Shown in pieces: positions 8,117 to 18,835 of a stretch of 64,000 bases of DNA (position 1 is its first letter; the number at the start of each line of letters is the position of its first letter). The notes under the pieces are model-generated. The model was not told the DNA's origin and ran no database searches. It worked only from the letters and a program-made list of their open reading frames with translations. Origin of the DNA: Takakia lepidozioides (taxonomy: Eukaryota; Streptophyta; Takakiopsida; Takakiales; Takakiaceae); NCBI GenBank assembly GCA_030704615.1, contig CM060732.1, positions 16,368,001 to 16,432,000 on the forward strand, given 5' to 3'. The translations under genes were made by a program, and so were the position numbers.

Positions 8117-10270
8117 CTAAGTGGCCTTGGTGGGTGTGCTCCATGGCACCCAGTCCCCTTCATCATCCCTGTTATAAGAAGAAGTGTCTTGTTCGGAACA
8201 ATGTGGCCCATCACTGTCTGAAGAATAAAATGTCTTGGTGGAACACTCACCCCCCATGTTCTCTTCAACTGGCCATTCTGACGAGGAAGTCACCAGAGTT
8301 TTTCTTGTTGTTTCTGTGCTTGTAGATTGTTGAAGGAATGGTGTTTCTTGCAAGCTTCCCTCTTCATCGTTCGATCGTTCCTTCACAATTTTGCAGGCTG
8401 GCTGTACCTTGCTTAGCTCCTGATCACGAGCATGAGATCCTCGGGTAATCACATGGATGGTGGGACAAAAGGCCATCAGATCTTCCTCTTCTTTGTTGTT
8501 GATTGCAGGAACCTCCTTTTTTCCTGCACCCATATCTTTCCAAATACCCTCCCTGACCAGATTGACAGGACTTGATTGATCAATTCCCTTTCCTTGTTTC
8601 CTGGCAGCCAAAGTCTGTGCAGCAAAAGTCACCCTTTTTTCCTCCCCATTTGGCATTGTACCTGGTTTCAGTCCTCCTTTCAATATACCATGAGCCTTGG
8701 TCAACCCTCCACCTGTGGAAGAGCTATCTATTCCAGGAACGAACTCAAATGAAAAGTCACCAAGCAAATCTATTCCTATGTGGTGCTCTGAGTACAGCCA
8801 CCAATATGGGTCCAGATCTGTTTCTAATGAAAAATGACTTCCCAACAGTGTTTTTTTGAAATGCCAAAGACCCCACACACATGCATAGTACTCTTCTCTT
8901 TTGCAGATCATTTCCCCTCTTTCACTGCTATACCCCACTTGCCTATGAGCCTCTTCTCTCAACTCCTTCTTACCCTCCTTAAATTGAAATAGATAAGCCT
9001 TGATGGCACCCCTATCCCACTCTAGTTTAAGAAGATAGGCTCCATCCCTCTTCCTTCCTTCCCTTTTCTGACTGTATAGAGAAGTAGAGTATACCTCGAT
9101 TTCCTCGGTTTCCTCTGCTGGTCCCACTGGATACCTGCTTAGCGCATCTACGTTAGCATGCCTAGCACCTGCCCTATGAATAATTTTAAACTCAAAATCT
9201 TGTAACATCATGATCCATCTACCCCTGCGTCCATATGCGTCACTTACCGTTGCCAACCACTCCAGTGGTTTGTGATCAGTCCTGATTACAAAAGGGGTTC
9301 CATACAGGTACTGCCTAAAGTGTAATACTCCCCACACCAGGGCATAGCATTCACCTTCCATAGGGTGATATTTGCGCTGAGCATCAGATAGTACCTTACT
9401 GGCGTATGCAATGACCCTCTCCTTTTTATACTCCTTTTGTGACAATACTGCCCCTACTCCTTTGATGGACCAGTCAACATCCAAGACGAACGGTCTTGAG
9501 AAATCTGGTCTTGCCAGGATGGGAGCAGTTACCAACTTCACCTGTAAGGCAGAAAAGGCGTTTTGTGCCTCTGCACTCCAGATAAACTTCACATCTTTCT
9601 TGGTTAGAGTGAACAAGGGTACTGCCACTCCAGCATATCCTTTGACATAGGGCCTATAGTACCCTGTCATGCCCAAGTAGCTTTTGAGAGCAGTGTGGTT
9701 TTTGGGCAAGGGAAACCTTTCAATAGCAGCTATCTTATCTGGATCAGGCCACGTTCCCTCTTCAGAGATCACATGCCCAAGGAATACCAACTGTAAGTTG
9801 GCAAAGTAACACTTGTCCGGATTGAGCCTAAGATTGGCCTTTCTAACCTTTCTCAGTACTCTCTTTATATGTCCCACGTGATCTCCCCAGTCCTTGCTAT
9901 GGATATTGACGTCATCTACAAAAACTTTAGCGCAATCTTTGATTTCTTCTTTGAGCACCCTATTCATTGTTCTCTGAAAGGTAGCAGTGGCATTTTTTAG
10001 CCCGAATGGCATGACTAGCCATTCATACAATCCCTTCTTTGTGATCACTGCTGTTTTGCTTATGTCTCGGTCGTCCATTTTGATCTGCCAAAAACCAGAT
10101 TGTAAATCCAGCGCAGAAAACCACTTGGCTTTCCCCAACTGGTTTAAAACATCCTGAATTAATGGCATAGGGTAAGAGTCCCTTATGGTTAAACGGTTTA
10201 CTGGCCTAAAATCACCACAAAACCGCTTGGATCCTTTTTTTTTGGTGGAAGGGTAACTGGACACGACCAT
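8117..10270 (-). CDS. Reverse transcriptase, RNase H and a second RNase H-like domain
   Basis: RT motifs are FRPVNRLTIRDSYPMPLI, DLQSGFWQI, MPFGLKNATATFQ and the catalytic VFVDD box (FVDD rather than YxDD). RNase H follows with the metal-binding pattern FVLDVDWS, GECYALVWG and RTDHKPLEWL, ending in HANVDALSR. After a short linker a second unit repeats the same layout (EEYYACVWGLWHFKKTLLG, SLETDLDPYWWLYS, FEFVPGIDSS), with weaker acidic residues. A ~190-residue hydrophilic tail leads to TAG at 8117-8119, directly before the integrase ATG in the same frame. The product copies element RNA into DNA. The start overlaps the protease frame by 73 bp around the A9 tract. Confidence 0.9.
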   Translation of the reverse strand: MVVSSYPSTKKKGSKRFCGDFRPVNRLTIRDSYPMPLIQDVLNQLGKAKWFSALDLQSGFWQIKMDDRDISKTAVITKKGLYEWLVMPFGLKNATATFQRTMNRVLKEEIKDCAKVFVDDVNIHSKDWGDHVGHIKRVLRKVRKANLRLNPDKCYFANLQLVFLGHVISEEGTWPDPDKIAAIERFPLPKNHTALKSYLGMTGYYRPYVKGYAGVAVPLFTLTKKDVKFIWSAEAQNAFSALQVKLVTAPILARPDFSRPFVLDVDWSIKGVGAVLSQKEYKKERVIAYASKVLSDAQRKYHPMEGECYALVWGVLHFRQYLYGTPFVIRTDHKPLEWLATVSDAYGRRGRWIMMLQDFEFKIIHRAGARHANVDALSRYPVGPAEETEEIEVYSTSLYSQKREGRKRDGAYLLKLEWDRGAIKAYLFQFKEGKKELREEAHRQVGYSSERGEMICKREEYYACVWGLWHFKKTLLGSHFSLETDLDPYWWLYSEHHIGIDLLGDFSFEFVPGIDSSSTGGGLTKAHGILKGGLKPGTMPNGEEKRVTFAAQTLAARKQGKGIDQSSPVNLVREGIWKDMGAGKKEVPAINNKEEEDLMAFCPTIHVITRGSHARDQELSKVQPACKIVKERSNDEEGSLQETPFLQQSTSTETTRKTLVTSSSEWPVEENMGGECSTKTFYSSDSDGPHCSEQDTSSYNRDDEGDWVPWSTPTKAT

Positions 10271-11718
10271 TCTGAACTACTCTCTCTCATCTTGCCTTGT
10301 GAGATCAAAGTCTCAATTTGTCCTTGTACCTCGTTTTCCTCCCACTCTGATAGGTGGCTGGGACGACTTCTGCAAGGGGGAAAGCCTTGAGTATCAATTG
10401 TATGTTCCACCTCACTGCAATATCCTAAGTCAGCCTTGCTAAGAGCAAAACATTCCTGATTTGCTTTTAGCTCTTGCTCCAGCTCTTTCTTTTGTTCTGG
10501 AGCGAGCTCTGGGTTGATGTGTAGTCTGGATTTCAGACTTCTCCAACGACTCTCCATTTCTTCCTCTTGACTGGGTTCTAAACTCTTTCCCTCCACCTGG
10601 CTTACAGAGTTAGCTACTCTCTGTCTTTCCTCCTGTGTGACAACCTGATTCCAATCATGGAAATCATCCTCTATTTCTACGTTGTTGTTCCCTAGTTCTC
10701 CATCCCAAGCCTTCTGGTGAGCTTCCTGAATTATAGCGGCAGCCATGCTACATTGGGTCTCTTCCTGAAGGAGTTCAGACATCCCTTGGTCTTTGAACAG
10801 GTCCTCCCCTAGGCTGACATCATCTATTATCTCCTCAACATCCTTCAGTACTGTATCTACCTCCTCACTCTCTTCAGAACCTCCCATCTCCTCATCCTTA
10901 TCAGATTTAGAGGTGTCAGAACCTGAGGATCCTTCCTCCGTGTCCTCATACTCTTCCTCTGGCTTTCTTTCTTTCTCCCACAAGCCTAGGTACTGCTCAT
11001 CTGACGTCAGGGTTAAGACATTACCTGCTGACGTACTGCCTGCATACCGCACTCTGCTCTCGACCCCTCTATGGCAGGCTGTTCTGGTAACTGCAGGCTC
11101 ATTATAATTTATGGTGTGCAAAGGGAAGTGAGCAAAATCCTTTCTTGGCCCATAGCGCACACGAATTGTTTCAGCTTCAGTGTCAACTACAGCACCAAAC
11201 TTTTTGAGAAAGTCTAATCCCAGCAGCATGTGATATGTATCCGTGTTCACCACCATAAAGGACAAATGATTGGTCAGCTCTCCTACTTTGACCTTGATGT
11301 CCTCAAGTCTGCCCATTGCAGTCTCAAGAGCACCAGAGGCTACTCTGTAATTTACATCCTTACTAGTAATGACAGATCCCATCAGACCAAGATCCCTTAC
11401 AGTACTCGCGGATATTACTGAGAGCATGGCACCTGTGTCAATCTGGCCTAATACTTGGTAATCTCCCATTGTAATCATCACATGAAGTGCCTTTACTTTA
11501 CCAGTATAAGCATATGAGATTGTGGGTTCAGCGTGTGCTGAGTACAAAGGTCTTGGTACATCCCTCACAACTTCTACACTGTGAGTTGTCTCCCTTTGTT
11601 GTACCATTGCCCTTTCCACCACTTTGACCAGCCCTTTCAATTTGTCTAGCTCTCCGGGCACAGTCATGATTAGGTCCATGGGAGACAACGAGATTCTCCC
11701 TTTGTAGAAGTGGTTCAA
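10198..11718 (-). CDS. Aspartic protease and acidic linker leading into RT
   Basis: Residues ~75-160 form a retropepsin: LGQIDTGAMLSVIS with the catalytic DTGA, then a LLGLDFLKKFG second-strand element. A long acidic, Ser/Glu-rich linker (about residues 225-400) follows, then the start of the RT domain with a PPCRSRPSHLSE segment. The frame runs into a 9-base A tract (plus-strand T run 10235-10243) where the RT sequence moves to another frame. The first codon is TTG. Function: polyprotein cleavage. Confidence 0.82.
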   Translation of the reverse strand: MNHFYKGRISLSPMDLIMTVPGELDKLKGLVKVVERAMVQQRETTHSVEVVRDVPRPLYSAHAEPTISYAYTGKVKALHVMITMGDYQVLGQIDTGAMLSVISASTVRDLGLMGSVITSKDVNYRVASGALETAMGRLEDIKVKVGELTNHLSFMVVNTDTYHMLLGLDFLKKFGAVVDTEAETIRVRYGPRKDFAHFPLHTINYNEPAVTRTACHRGVESRVRYAGSTSAGNVLTLTSDEQYLGLWEKERKPEEEYEDTEEGSSGSDTSKSDKDEEMGGSEESEEVDTVLKDVEEIIDDVSLGEDLFKDQGMSELLQEETQCSMAAAIIQEAHQKAWDGELGNNNVEIEDDFHDWNQVVTQEERQRVANSVSQVEGKSLEPSQEEEMESRWRSLKSRLHINPELAPEQKKELEQELKANQECFALSKADLGYCSEVEHTIDTQGFPPCRSRPSHLSEWEENEVQGQIETLISQGKMRESSSEWSCPVTLPPKKKDPSGFVVILGQ

Positions 11719-11741
11719 GATTCTGGATTTCGTACCTCCTT

Positions 11742-12323
11742 CTATGGCAGTCTTGAAATTGTTCTTTGGGTAGATTTCACTCTTGGTCCTGCTTGGTGTT
11801 CACTGCTCTCACCATTCCTTTCTGGTGACCCTGTAGGTTCAACAATCGGACTCTGGACAGGGATACGTGTCCTTGGAAGTCTGACTTCATTGATACTATT
11901 TTGTGACATCAGATTTGTCATTTCTGCGAGTACATCATCCTCATCATCATAGAACACATCTACAAAGTTAGTTCCCGGAGTTCCCATCATAGTTTGGTCG
12001 AGTTTTCTACTGCACTCACTCTCTGTATGCCCGAGTAGCTTGCAAAAGTTGCATCTCACACCACACATTTCCGTGGAATGCCCGAACCGGTGACATTTGT
12101 CACACTTAGCTGGGGTTCTTCCTTCAGGACAATATGCAGCTATGTGACCTTCTTTGTGACAAACATTACAAAGGCGAACACGAGGTGGTGTTCTAGATCC
12201 CGAGCTTTCTCCTATGACTGGTCCCCTATCAAAGTACTTCTGTAGGGTAGTGTTCAGCTGATCAAGTCTTCTGTCCACAAGGTTGACAAACACAACTGAC
12301 TCATCTGTATCATCTCCTTCCAA
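11742..12323 (-). CDS. Nucleocapsid region with three CCHC zinc knuckles
   Basis: The frame contains three evenly spaced CCHC knuckles: CNVCHKEGHIAAYC, CDKCHRFGHSTEMC and CNFCKLLGHTESEC (about residues 52-110). These bind RNA during packaging. Three knuckles is more than the one or two common in Ty3 elements. The ORF sits in a different frame from the capsid (upstream) and the protease (downstream). Its first codon is TTG, so it is a continuation of Gag rather than an independent gene. Confidence 0.82.
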   Translation of the reverse strand: MEGDDTDESVVFVNLVDRRLDQLNTTLQKYFDRGPVIGESSGSRTPPRVRLCNVCHKEGHIAAYCPEGRTPAKCDKCHRFGHSTEMCGVRCNFCKLLGHTESECSRKLDQTMMGTPGTNFVDVFYDDEDDVLAEMTNLMSQNSINEVRLPRTRIPVQSPIVEPTGSPERNGESSEHQAGPRVKSTQRTISRLP

Positions 12324-12343
12324 TGGCTCTAGAGGTATTTCCC

Positions 12344-12868
12344 CTAACTTTCCCAGGCCCTTTCAATCTCAATGGCTGTGTCAAGTGCTTCCTCTACATC
12401 AAGGAAGCGCCTGCCCAGCATTACTCTTGCTGTTTCTGGTCTCAAACCCCCTGCAAATCTACGCCTCTGTTCCAAATCAGACGCCCCACTTCTTATAAAT
12501 AACCGGTTCAACCTATCGAAGTACGTTTGAACCCTTTGTCTACTCTCTTGTTTGATGGTATCCATCCTTAACCTGATTTCTGCCAAGTCAATGACACCAA
12601 ACTTGGCTGATATGGCTGCCCTGAAATCTTCCCAGTTGTCTGGCCTAGGGTTTTGTTTACGGTACCATTCATCAGCCTTGGCTCTCAGGTTGAGCCTTGC
12701 TACTTTGAAGGTTTTATCCTCATTTAAATCCTTGACATCTGCCTCCATCTGAATCCTTTCCAGCCAGTCATTCACATCCTCACTATTCCTACCATGATAA
12801 GGCACGTCTATGCTAGTTGGACTGGTCATTCTTCTATACTCTAGTCGAAGTTCAAACTGTTTCAACAC
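12344..12868 (-). CDS. Gag capsid domain of the complete Ty3 element
   Basis: The 174-residue ORF matches Ty3 Gag capsids: DVNDWLERIQMEADV and KTFKVARLNLRAKADEWYRK early, FRAAISAKFGV in the middle and RRRFAGGLRPETARVML late, the usual helical capsid N- and C-domain landmarks. It ends in TAG at 12344-12346, and the zinc-knuckle region continues in another frame, so Gag is split. The first codon shown is GTG; no clear ATG was found. It forms the virus-like particle around element RNA. Confidence 0.8.
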   Translation of the reverse strand: MLKQFELRLEYRRMTSPTSIDVPYHGRNSEDVNDWLERIQMEADVKDLNEDKTFKVARLNLRAKADEWYRKQNPRPDNWEDFRAAISAKFGVIDLAEIRLRMDTIKQESRQRVQTYFDRLNRLFIRSGASDLEQRRRFAGGLRPETARVMLGRRFLDVEEALDTAIEIERAWES

Positions 12869-13268
12869 CTAATTCTGACTCTAATTTTCCTGCAACTCCC
12901 TTAATGCTGACCTCTATACCACTCCCACTGTCCATTTCGCAACATCTCTACTCTACCTCCCCATGTCAACTCTCATGCCATGGTATTTATCTTCTCCCAC
13001 CTTCCTAACTCTCTTATCCAAAGTGCTATGGTTGTTCTTCCACCAGCATGTATTACTCTAAGACATAAATCACCATTAGCTATTCTCCAAGCAGGGTTGA
13101 AGAAGTACAAACAAGGGTCTGCGTGGGCATTTGGGGTGTGTCTGCTGAAGCAAATCAGCACATCTCCAATGCTTGGTTCATCAGGAATCAGTGTGTGGTC
13201 TCTGCCTGCCATCAAACCATCCAATACTAGTCAAGATCCCTAGCTAGTAGAAATCAAGATTTAACGAA

Positions 13269-13280
13269 GCTCTGATACCA
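13269..13280 (-). promoter_or_regulatory. Primer-binding site complementary to initiator tRNA-Met
   Basis: The minus strand reads TGGTATCAGAGC immediately inside the 5' LTR. This is the standard plant retrotransposon site complementary to the 3' end of tRNA-iMet, used to prime minus-strand DNA synthesis. Its position fixes the coding direction of the element. Confidence 0.92.
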
Positions 13281-15435
13281 AAAGAAGGGGCGTGAATCCC
13301 CTTCTGTGCAATTCTAATTGTGCTCCTCCCCAGTTTTTGAAGCGGAGCAAAAGAAAGGAACTCTCTTCCAGTGATCCAACCATCGTCACTCGGTTGTGGG
13401 TTTCCCTCAAGTCCTTCATGATCAGAGTTTACACAATCCTCATCCACGCCGCAGCGGAAGAGAAGACATGGATGGGGAGTCTGTATTGTTCTCACCCTTG
13501 GTTCTATTTTTACACGACATCCTTTCCCTGGGGTACAGCACCAGCCATGCTACCATGTTGTCTTCAGTGATGCAACCAGCCCTACGTCAGTGATGAACAC
13601 TGCCCTTGTGGGCAGCTCCCTTGGACAATAACACGTGGAAGCCCCTTTTTGTAATAAGATCACGATTTAGAAGGAGGCAACTCAGATCTGCCATGAACTA
13701 CAGGCCCACCGGTTTGGCTCTTCATGGGTTCATGCTTTCTTTATCTTACCTCCCCAATCTTCATCCCTCGTCAACCCCTCTTGCTGGTCAGCTCTCTCCC
13801 TTTGTCCTTTTTTTCTCTCTCTCTCTCTCTCTTTCTTTCTTTCAGGGTCTGCAGATTCCTCACTTTTTCACAATAGCATGTCTAAGATGCAATGCAATGC
13901 GCATTCAGCCAGGCATCCAGTGTACCCAGCATTGAAATCAACCTTGGTCACACAAGACATAATCAGCCCCTTTATCAGTTCCTCTCTTGCCAATGACAGA
14001 TGCTTCACACTCCCCTTTTCCCAGGTGTAGCCATTTGCCCAAGACAGTTCTCAACCCGTCTACAGGTCTCAATTTACACAACCTGACAGCTCTCTTTTTC
14101 CCATCAACTGTGAACCTCAGTTGTTCACATGCTGAGAGCACTCTGAGAATCAGATCCAAACCCCAAACAATGTTGGTTTTTCTGCCCCATCCACATCATC
14201 CCTTCTGCTCTTTCCAAACAGTTCTATCTAACCTTCACTGGTTTCCTCTACCTACTAAGCTAGTTCCACATTGGCTGCAATGTGTCAACATCCAAGGCCA
14301 CATTGTTTTCACAGGCTCATGACACTGAAACAAAGAACAAGAATACAACAAACAGCAACCATTCTGACCCAGCAATGAGTTAACCCTGTCCCCACTCATT
14401 TCTCCTACTGTGCAATGTAACAGCAGGTGCATCCATTTCCAGCCTATCCTGGTTTGAAGTCCAGTGTCCTCATTCCATTTCCCAAAGCTCTTTTCTTCCT
14501 CACATATCTGTGTCTCTTTCTACATACAAGAGATAGTCCAAAACTTCACAAAGCGATTTCTAAGTCACCCAAAAAGGAAGCCAACACTCTTCGAACTTAT
14601 CTGTCTTATACTCCAGTGAAGCGGTGGGTCTGCCTGTCAAGATGGCACCTCATCAACTCTGTCATCAGCCACATTCAACGCTTCTTCTTATCGTGATTCC
14701 AGTCCTCATTATGTCATGACGGCTCTGCTTCATCTGCTGGCAACATCCTTGTGCCTGCCAACCTCTACCCTATCCTTCTACATGTGCACTTCTTCCCTAA
14801 GAATTGATCTGGTCCTACAGCAATAAGACAGAAAACAGCTACAAGTCTTAATTACAGATACCCTGAAGCTCTATACACACCAGCCTGCACTTCTCATGCC
14901 CCAACAGCTGTTGAGCCGCTCCATCTCCTCATAACTGTGCTCTTCAAGACAATGGGGGCAGCGGTGGTGCACCGCTCTCATCACATGCTCAGCCTTCAGA
15001 ATTGATCATTACTACGAAGACGGCGGCACCGCTTCCTCTTGCACAGAATGCCAAGCAAGAGCCTTTAACGTTGCTCTTTAAAGCAAGCTGATTCCCCTTG
15101 CGCAGGTGGAACTTTCTAAGACATACTGTGCTGCCAACACCACTGCAGCAGCTCCGAAAAGTTGCCCGCACTCTTCCCCTTCGTTTTTCACAGCCCGAGC
15201 TTCTAGGTATAAACATCATCGATGAAAATCATTCATCCTAGGGATGAAAAAGGCGCATGTCATAACTTAGCCATATTTTGTCCTGGCAGAGCAATAGCAT
15301 AGTGTTCCCATGGAATTACCTGTAGTCATGGATAATTCCTTCCCCTCATTAGCACCAGGGCACTCCCTTCGTAGTAATGCCAAATCCTGATGCCAAACAA
15401 AAATTTGAATGTTTACCCCCTGCATTCACACTACA
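13280..15435 (-). repeat. 5' LTR of the complete Ty3 element
   Basis: Direct repeat of 4540-6695, 2156 bp, about eleven differences, for example A/G at 4712 versus the same site near 13452, and a cluster of changes near 5367-5386 versus 14107-14126. It ends in CTTCTTTT directly against the primer-binding site, lacking the terminal nonamer of the outer 3' LTR copy. Confidence 0.93.
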
Positions 15436-15439
15436 ACCT

Positions 15440-16080
15440 GTTGCGGCTTATGGTTTGGAATACTAGGTTCCTAACATAGCCTACAGCCTGCACCTGCATC
15501 CACCGCAAGCACTCCTATGGTTGGCTGGTCATCACCTCCAACCTCACCACAGGAGAAACAATGATGGTCTGACTGGTCATCACCCCAGCCTCACCATCGA
15601 CAGCATGCTCTAGAACTGGCCGGTGGTCAAATCCGGACCAATCATCTATAAAAACAAGCGCCCACACAAAACTAACATGGCGCACAGTCAAGCATGCAGG
15701 TATGGAGGGGATCCAAACACAAGAAATCAGAATGACAACTCCCCCACACCAAAAACAACTCCACGGTGTTGCTCCTGCAAGGACACCCCAGCCCAAACCC
15801 GGACTGACTCTTGCCTCCACCTACAGAAAGGTCTTGGCCTAATGAGAAGGTGGAAAAACTACGAGGAAGAGAAGCTAAACCAATGCCTAACCCCAGCATG
15901 CCCTCATCCCAACACTCTTCCTCTCCTCTCTTCTCTCACTTGCATGACCATGGGAATATCATGAAGATTTTCCTCAAACCGCCCTCCACGAGCTTCGACA
16001 TTTGGCCTTCAAGACCACATGCCAGTCCTCAGGCAGTCCACCAGTGCCTCCACGAGTCAGCATAGGCCGTCCACAAGTCA
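15440..16080. other. Unassigned leader or LTR-like sequence, no gene recognised
   Basis: This stretch follows the Ty3 insertion and probably belonged to the 5' region of the methyltransferase-bearing element. A TATAAAAAC on the plus strand near 15647 looks like a TATA box but has no recognisable downstream gene. Short ORFs here show no domain features. Confidence 0.3.
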
Positions 16081-16445
16081 ACACAGGCCCACACAGATCA
16101 CTGGTCACAGCCGTCACAGCCCCACACAGGCCACAGCCCGTCACAGCCCGTCACAGCCCCAAAAGCCACAGGTCACAGGGTCACAGCCCCACAGGCCACA
16201 GCCTGTCACAGCCCCTCACAGCCCATCACAGCCTGTCACAGTCCATCACAGTCTGTCACAGCCCTACACAGGTCACAAGGGTCATAGCCCCAAAGGCCAC
16301 AGCCTGTCACAGCCCCTCACAGCCCATCACAACCCGTCACAGCCCCACAGGCCACCTATCACAGCCCATCACAGCCCTATACAGGTCACAGGATCACGGC
16401 CCTACATGCCACAGCCCGCCACAGCCCGTCACAGCCCCATCCATG
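16080..16445. repeat. Minisatellite of CACAGCCC-type units
   Basis: About 360 bp is built from roughly 10-bp steps of the form CACAGCCCNT (variants with CACAGCCTGT, CACAGGTCAC). Higher-order repetition is visible: the block near 16195-16260 recurs near 16298-16360. Long ORFs through it are artefacts of the simple repeat. Confidence 0.85.
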
Positions 16446-16844
16446 GCCACTCATGGCAGTTTAGCCATTTCTCCAAGGGGTTTAGCCACGCCAAGCTAGG
16501 GTTTGTGTCTCTTGGACTCTAGGCTTCTTGGCACCGAGCTATGGCGGCTGTGAAGAAATCAGCAAGGTATTCTTGCTCTTTCGGCTCCCACACACCACCA
16601 AAAGTAGCCCTAAGCCATGAGGAAGATGGTTGCCACAAACCAAGCCTTCTTTCTCACTTAGACTCCCCAAACACGCCACTAAACTCAATGGCAAACAACC
16701 AAGCCTTGCTGGTTTCCAGCCCTTGTGAGCACTCATTCAAGCATTTTCCTTGGCCATAGCATCTGTCTTAGAGCCTATTCCGCCCCCTACAAGTGCTTTT
16801 CTTTCACCCAAGTGGGAACCAGCCCTAGCCCTTCCATTCTAGCT

Positions 16845-17190
16845 CTCTAAAACTTGAAAATAAAAGCCCAATGGACTGAAGGCATGCTCCACACATGCCC
16901 CACTCTCACCACAAGAGAATCAGCCCCTTTGCTTCCTTTCTTGCACCCACCAACCTGAAAATACAAGCTTCAGCGGGCTGGAAGCATGCTCCACACATGC
17001 CCTACAGGGAAACCAGTCCTTTCTTTCCTTCCTTGCACTCCCAAACCTGAAAGTACAAGCCTTCAACAGGCTGAAAGCATGCTCCACACATGCATTGCCC
17101 TCACATAAGGGAAGTCAGCCCTTCCCTCTTCCTTGCTTGCCAGCTTCAATGAGCTGAATACATGCTCCACACATGCAACCTCTTCATACA
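16845..17190. repeat. About four copies of a ~90-bp tandem repeat
   Basis: The core GCATGCTCCACACATGC appears near 16885, 16983, 17070 and (as ACATGCTCCACACATGC) 17158. Each is preceded by an AAGCTTCA..GGCTGGAA-like segment and followed by a CAGCCCTT-type stretch, giving a degenerate ~90-bp period. GCATG and CATGC halves make each core partly self-complementary. Confidence 0.75.
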
Positions 17191-17199
17191 GGAGGTACC

Positions 17200-18240
17200 A
17201 GCCCCCTATCTTGGCTCCTTGGCTCCTTGATGCTCTCTAAGACAAGACTAAGCACTCCACAGCCTTTGCCAAGCTCCTGAAACCCTAAGGCTTACATTTC
17301 CAGCCACAAGACACTCCTCTTGTGGTGCAAGGGCTCTTCTTCCAAGCTCTGAAACCCTAGGTGCACATTCCATGGCCTTGCTGTACCTCTTAGCTCATGT
17401 TCCAGCCCTGCTCTTGCCATGACAAGAGCCCTTTCAATGCTGAAGCTCGAGATTGAAACCCAATCTCAACATACTCCACAAAGTGCACTGATTTGCCCCA
17501 AGCCAAACCAGCCCTTTTGCTTGGTCTTGCAATCCTTCAAACAATGAAAGCTCGCATTCCCAAGTCCAGTTCTCAGCTTTGCCACCAAAGCCACTCTAAC
17601 CTGCTCTTGACTGGTCATCTTCCCAATTGTGCTTGCTCATGCATGTACACAATCTGAAACCATCAAGGTGCTCTGGAATTACCTGCAGCATGGTGCTTTC
17701 ATCTCTGAAGCTGAAGATCAAATGCCAAGGTCTACCACCTCGTAACCCACATCGCCTCCGCTTCTAACAACCAAGGGCTCCACGGTGCTCCTTGCATAAC
17801 AATCTGGTTTCTCTCATCCTCAAGCAAAAACCACAAGTGCTACAACTAACTCGTATCTGGCACTCACAGATATGAGCTGATCTTTCTCGAGTGAAGAAGA
17901 ATACAAGCACAAGCTCATGCGAGCTCACAAAGCTGAAGCATAAACTCATGCATATATAACCTCATCACTCAAATACAAGTCAAGCCAAGTGCACCCCACG
18001 CTATGGGGAATCCACACTACGGTGCCATAGCTAGGCGCGGTGAGGCTCAACTTGAGAAAGATGAGCCTCCCGCGCTTGCCGTGAAGATAACCACTCCAGG
18101 GCCTAAATCTGCCTTGATCCCTAGATTGACACTTGGACCAATCCCAAATGTCAATATGTAAAAGCTAGCTATTTCCTAGCTAGTTTCACACTAGTGGTAA
18201 AATAACTTGACAGAGAAGTCCATGTTGCAAGAGTATAAAT
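17200..18240. other. Non-coding stretch with a minus-strand TATA-like site
   Basis: No ORF with domain features was seen. On the minus strand a TTATATATGC sequence near 17949-17960 could be the promoter of an LTR transcribed leftward toward the methyltransferase-bearing element. This is a position-based guess; no LTR partner is visible. Confidence 0.25.
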
Positions 18241-18835
18241 GTTCCAGGATGAGTGATCGGGTGCGGTGTGTCGTGGTCGACGTCCATGGCCCCATCCCCT
18301 GCAGGAGGGCCCGGGCTGGCAGGGCTCCCCCTCGTCCTGATGAGTAGTCTGCTCCCCCTCGTCCTCATGACTATTCTGCTCCCCCACATGTGCGTGTCTT
18401 CGCTGTTTTCCGGACTGGCCCCCCTGACTTTGAGACCGACCCCCCCCCATGTCCGCTCCCCCCCATTTGTGCTGCTGGTTGCTCACGGCTGTAGGGATAC
18501 TTTTTCTTTGGCTTTCTACTCCAAGTGACAGCGAGTTCAGGCCGCACTTTGGCTTGTCTCTAACGGGTGGAGGGTAAAGTAGTAACAATCTTAACCTTTT
18601 TTGCCCCCTTCTTTGGTTTGGTGCATTCAAAATCGGTGTCGGACCCACAACGGCTAGTCCTCTTCGGGGGTTTGCTATTCTATCAGCTATCAGCCATCAG
18701 TCATCAGTCATCAGTGTGACGTGGATGCACAAACGGCGGCCACATGGCAATATAATATTTTTCTCGGGCTGCCCGTAATTGTATGCTTGGATTTGTGAGA
18801 AACAATAATGAAAAATGACATGGGATTGTACTGAC

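Larger units (their letters stand above)
4531..15435 (-). mobile_element. Complete Ty3/gypsy LTR retrotransposon, coding on the minus strand
   Basis: Two near-identical ~2156-bp direct repeats bracket gag, protease, RT, RNase H and integrase. Outer ends are TGTACTGTG on the left and CACACTACA on the right; both are flanked by the 4-bp duplication ACCT (4527-4530 and 15436-15439). On the coding strand the primer-binding site TGGTATCAGAGC and a purine tract lie next to the 5' and 3' LTRs. I counted about eleven substitutions between the LTRs, roughly 0.5 %, mostly transitions, so insertion was recent on an evolutionary scale. Integrase downstream of RT/RNase H gives Ty3 order. No chromodomain was seen. 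The reading frames are broken by at least one homopolymer shift and in-frame TAGs. Confidence 0.93.

Noticed and set aside
16002-16522. Two long overlapping plus-strand ORFs rich in His, Ser, Pro and Gln
   Set aside because: They are read-through of the CACAGCCC minisatellite in two frames and encode only the repeat.
15436-18170. Calling this region the 5' LTR of the methyltransferase-bearing element
   Set aside because: Position and a minus-strand TATA-like site fit, but no second LTR copy, primer site or TG/CA end could be shown.
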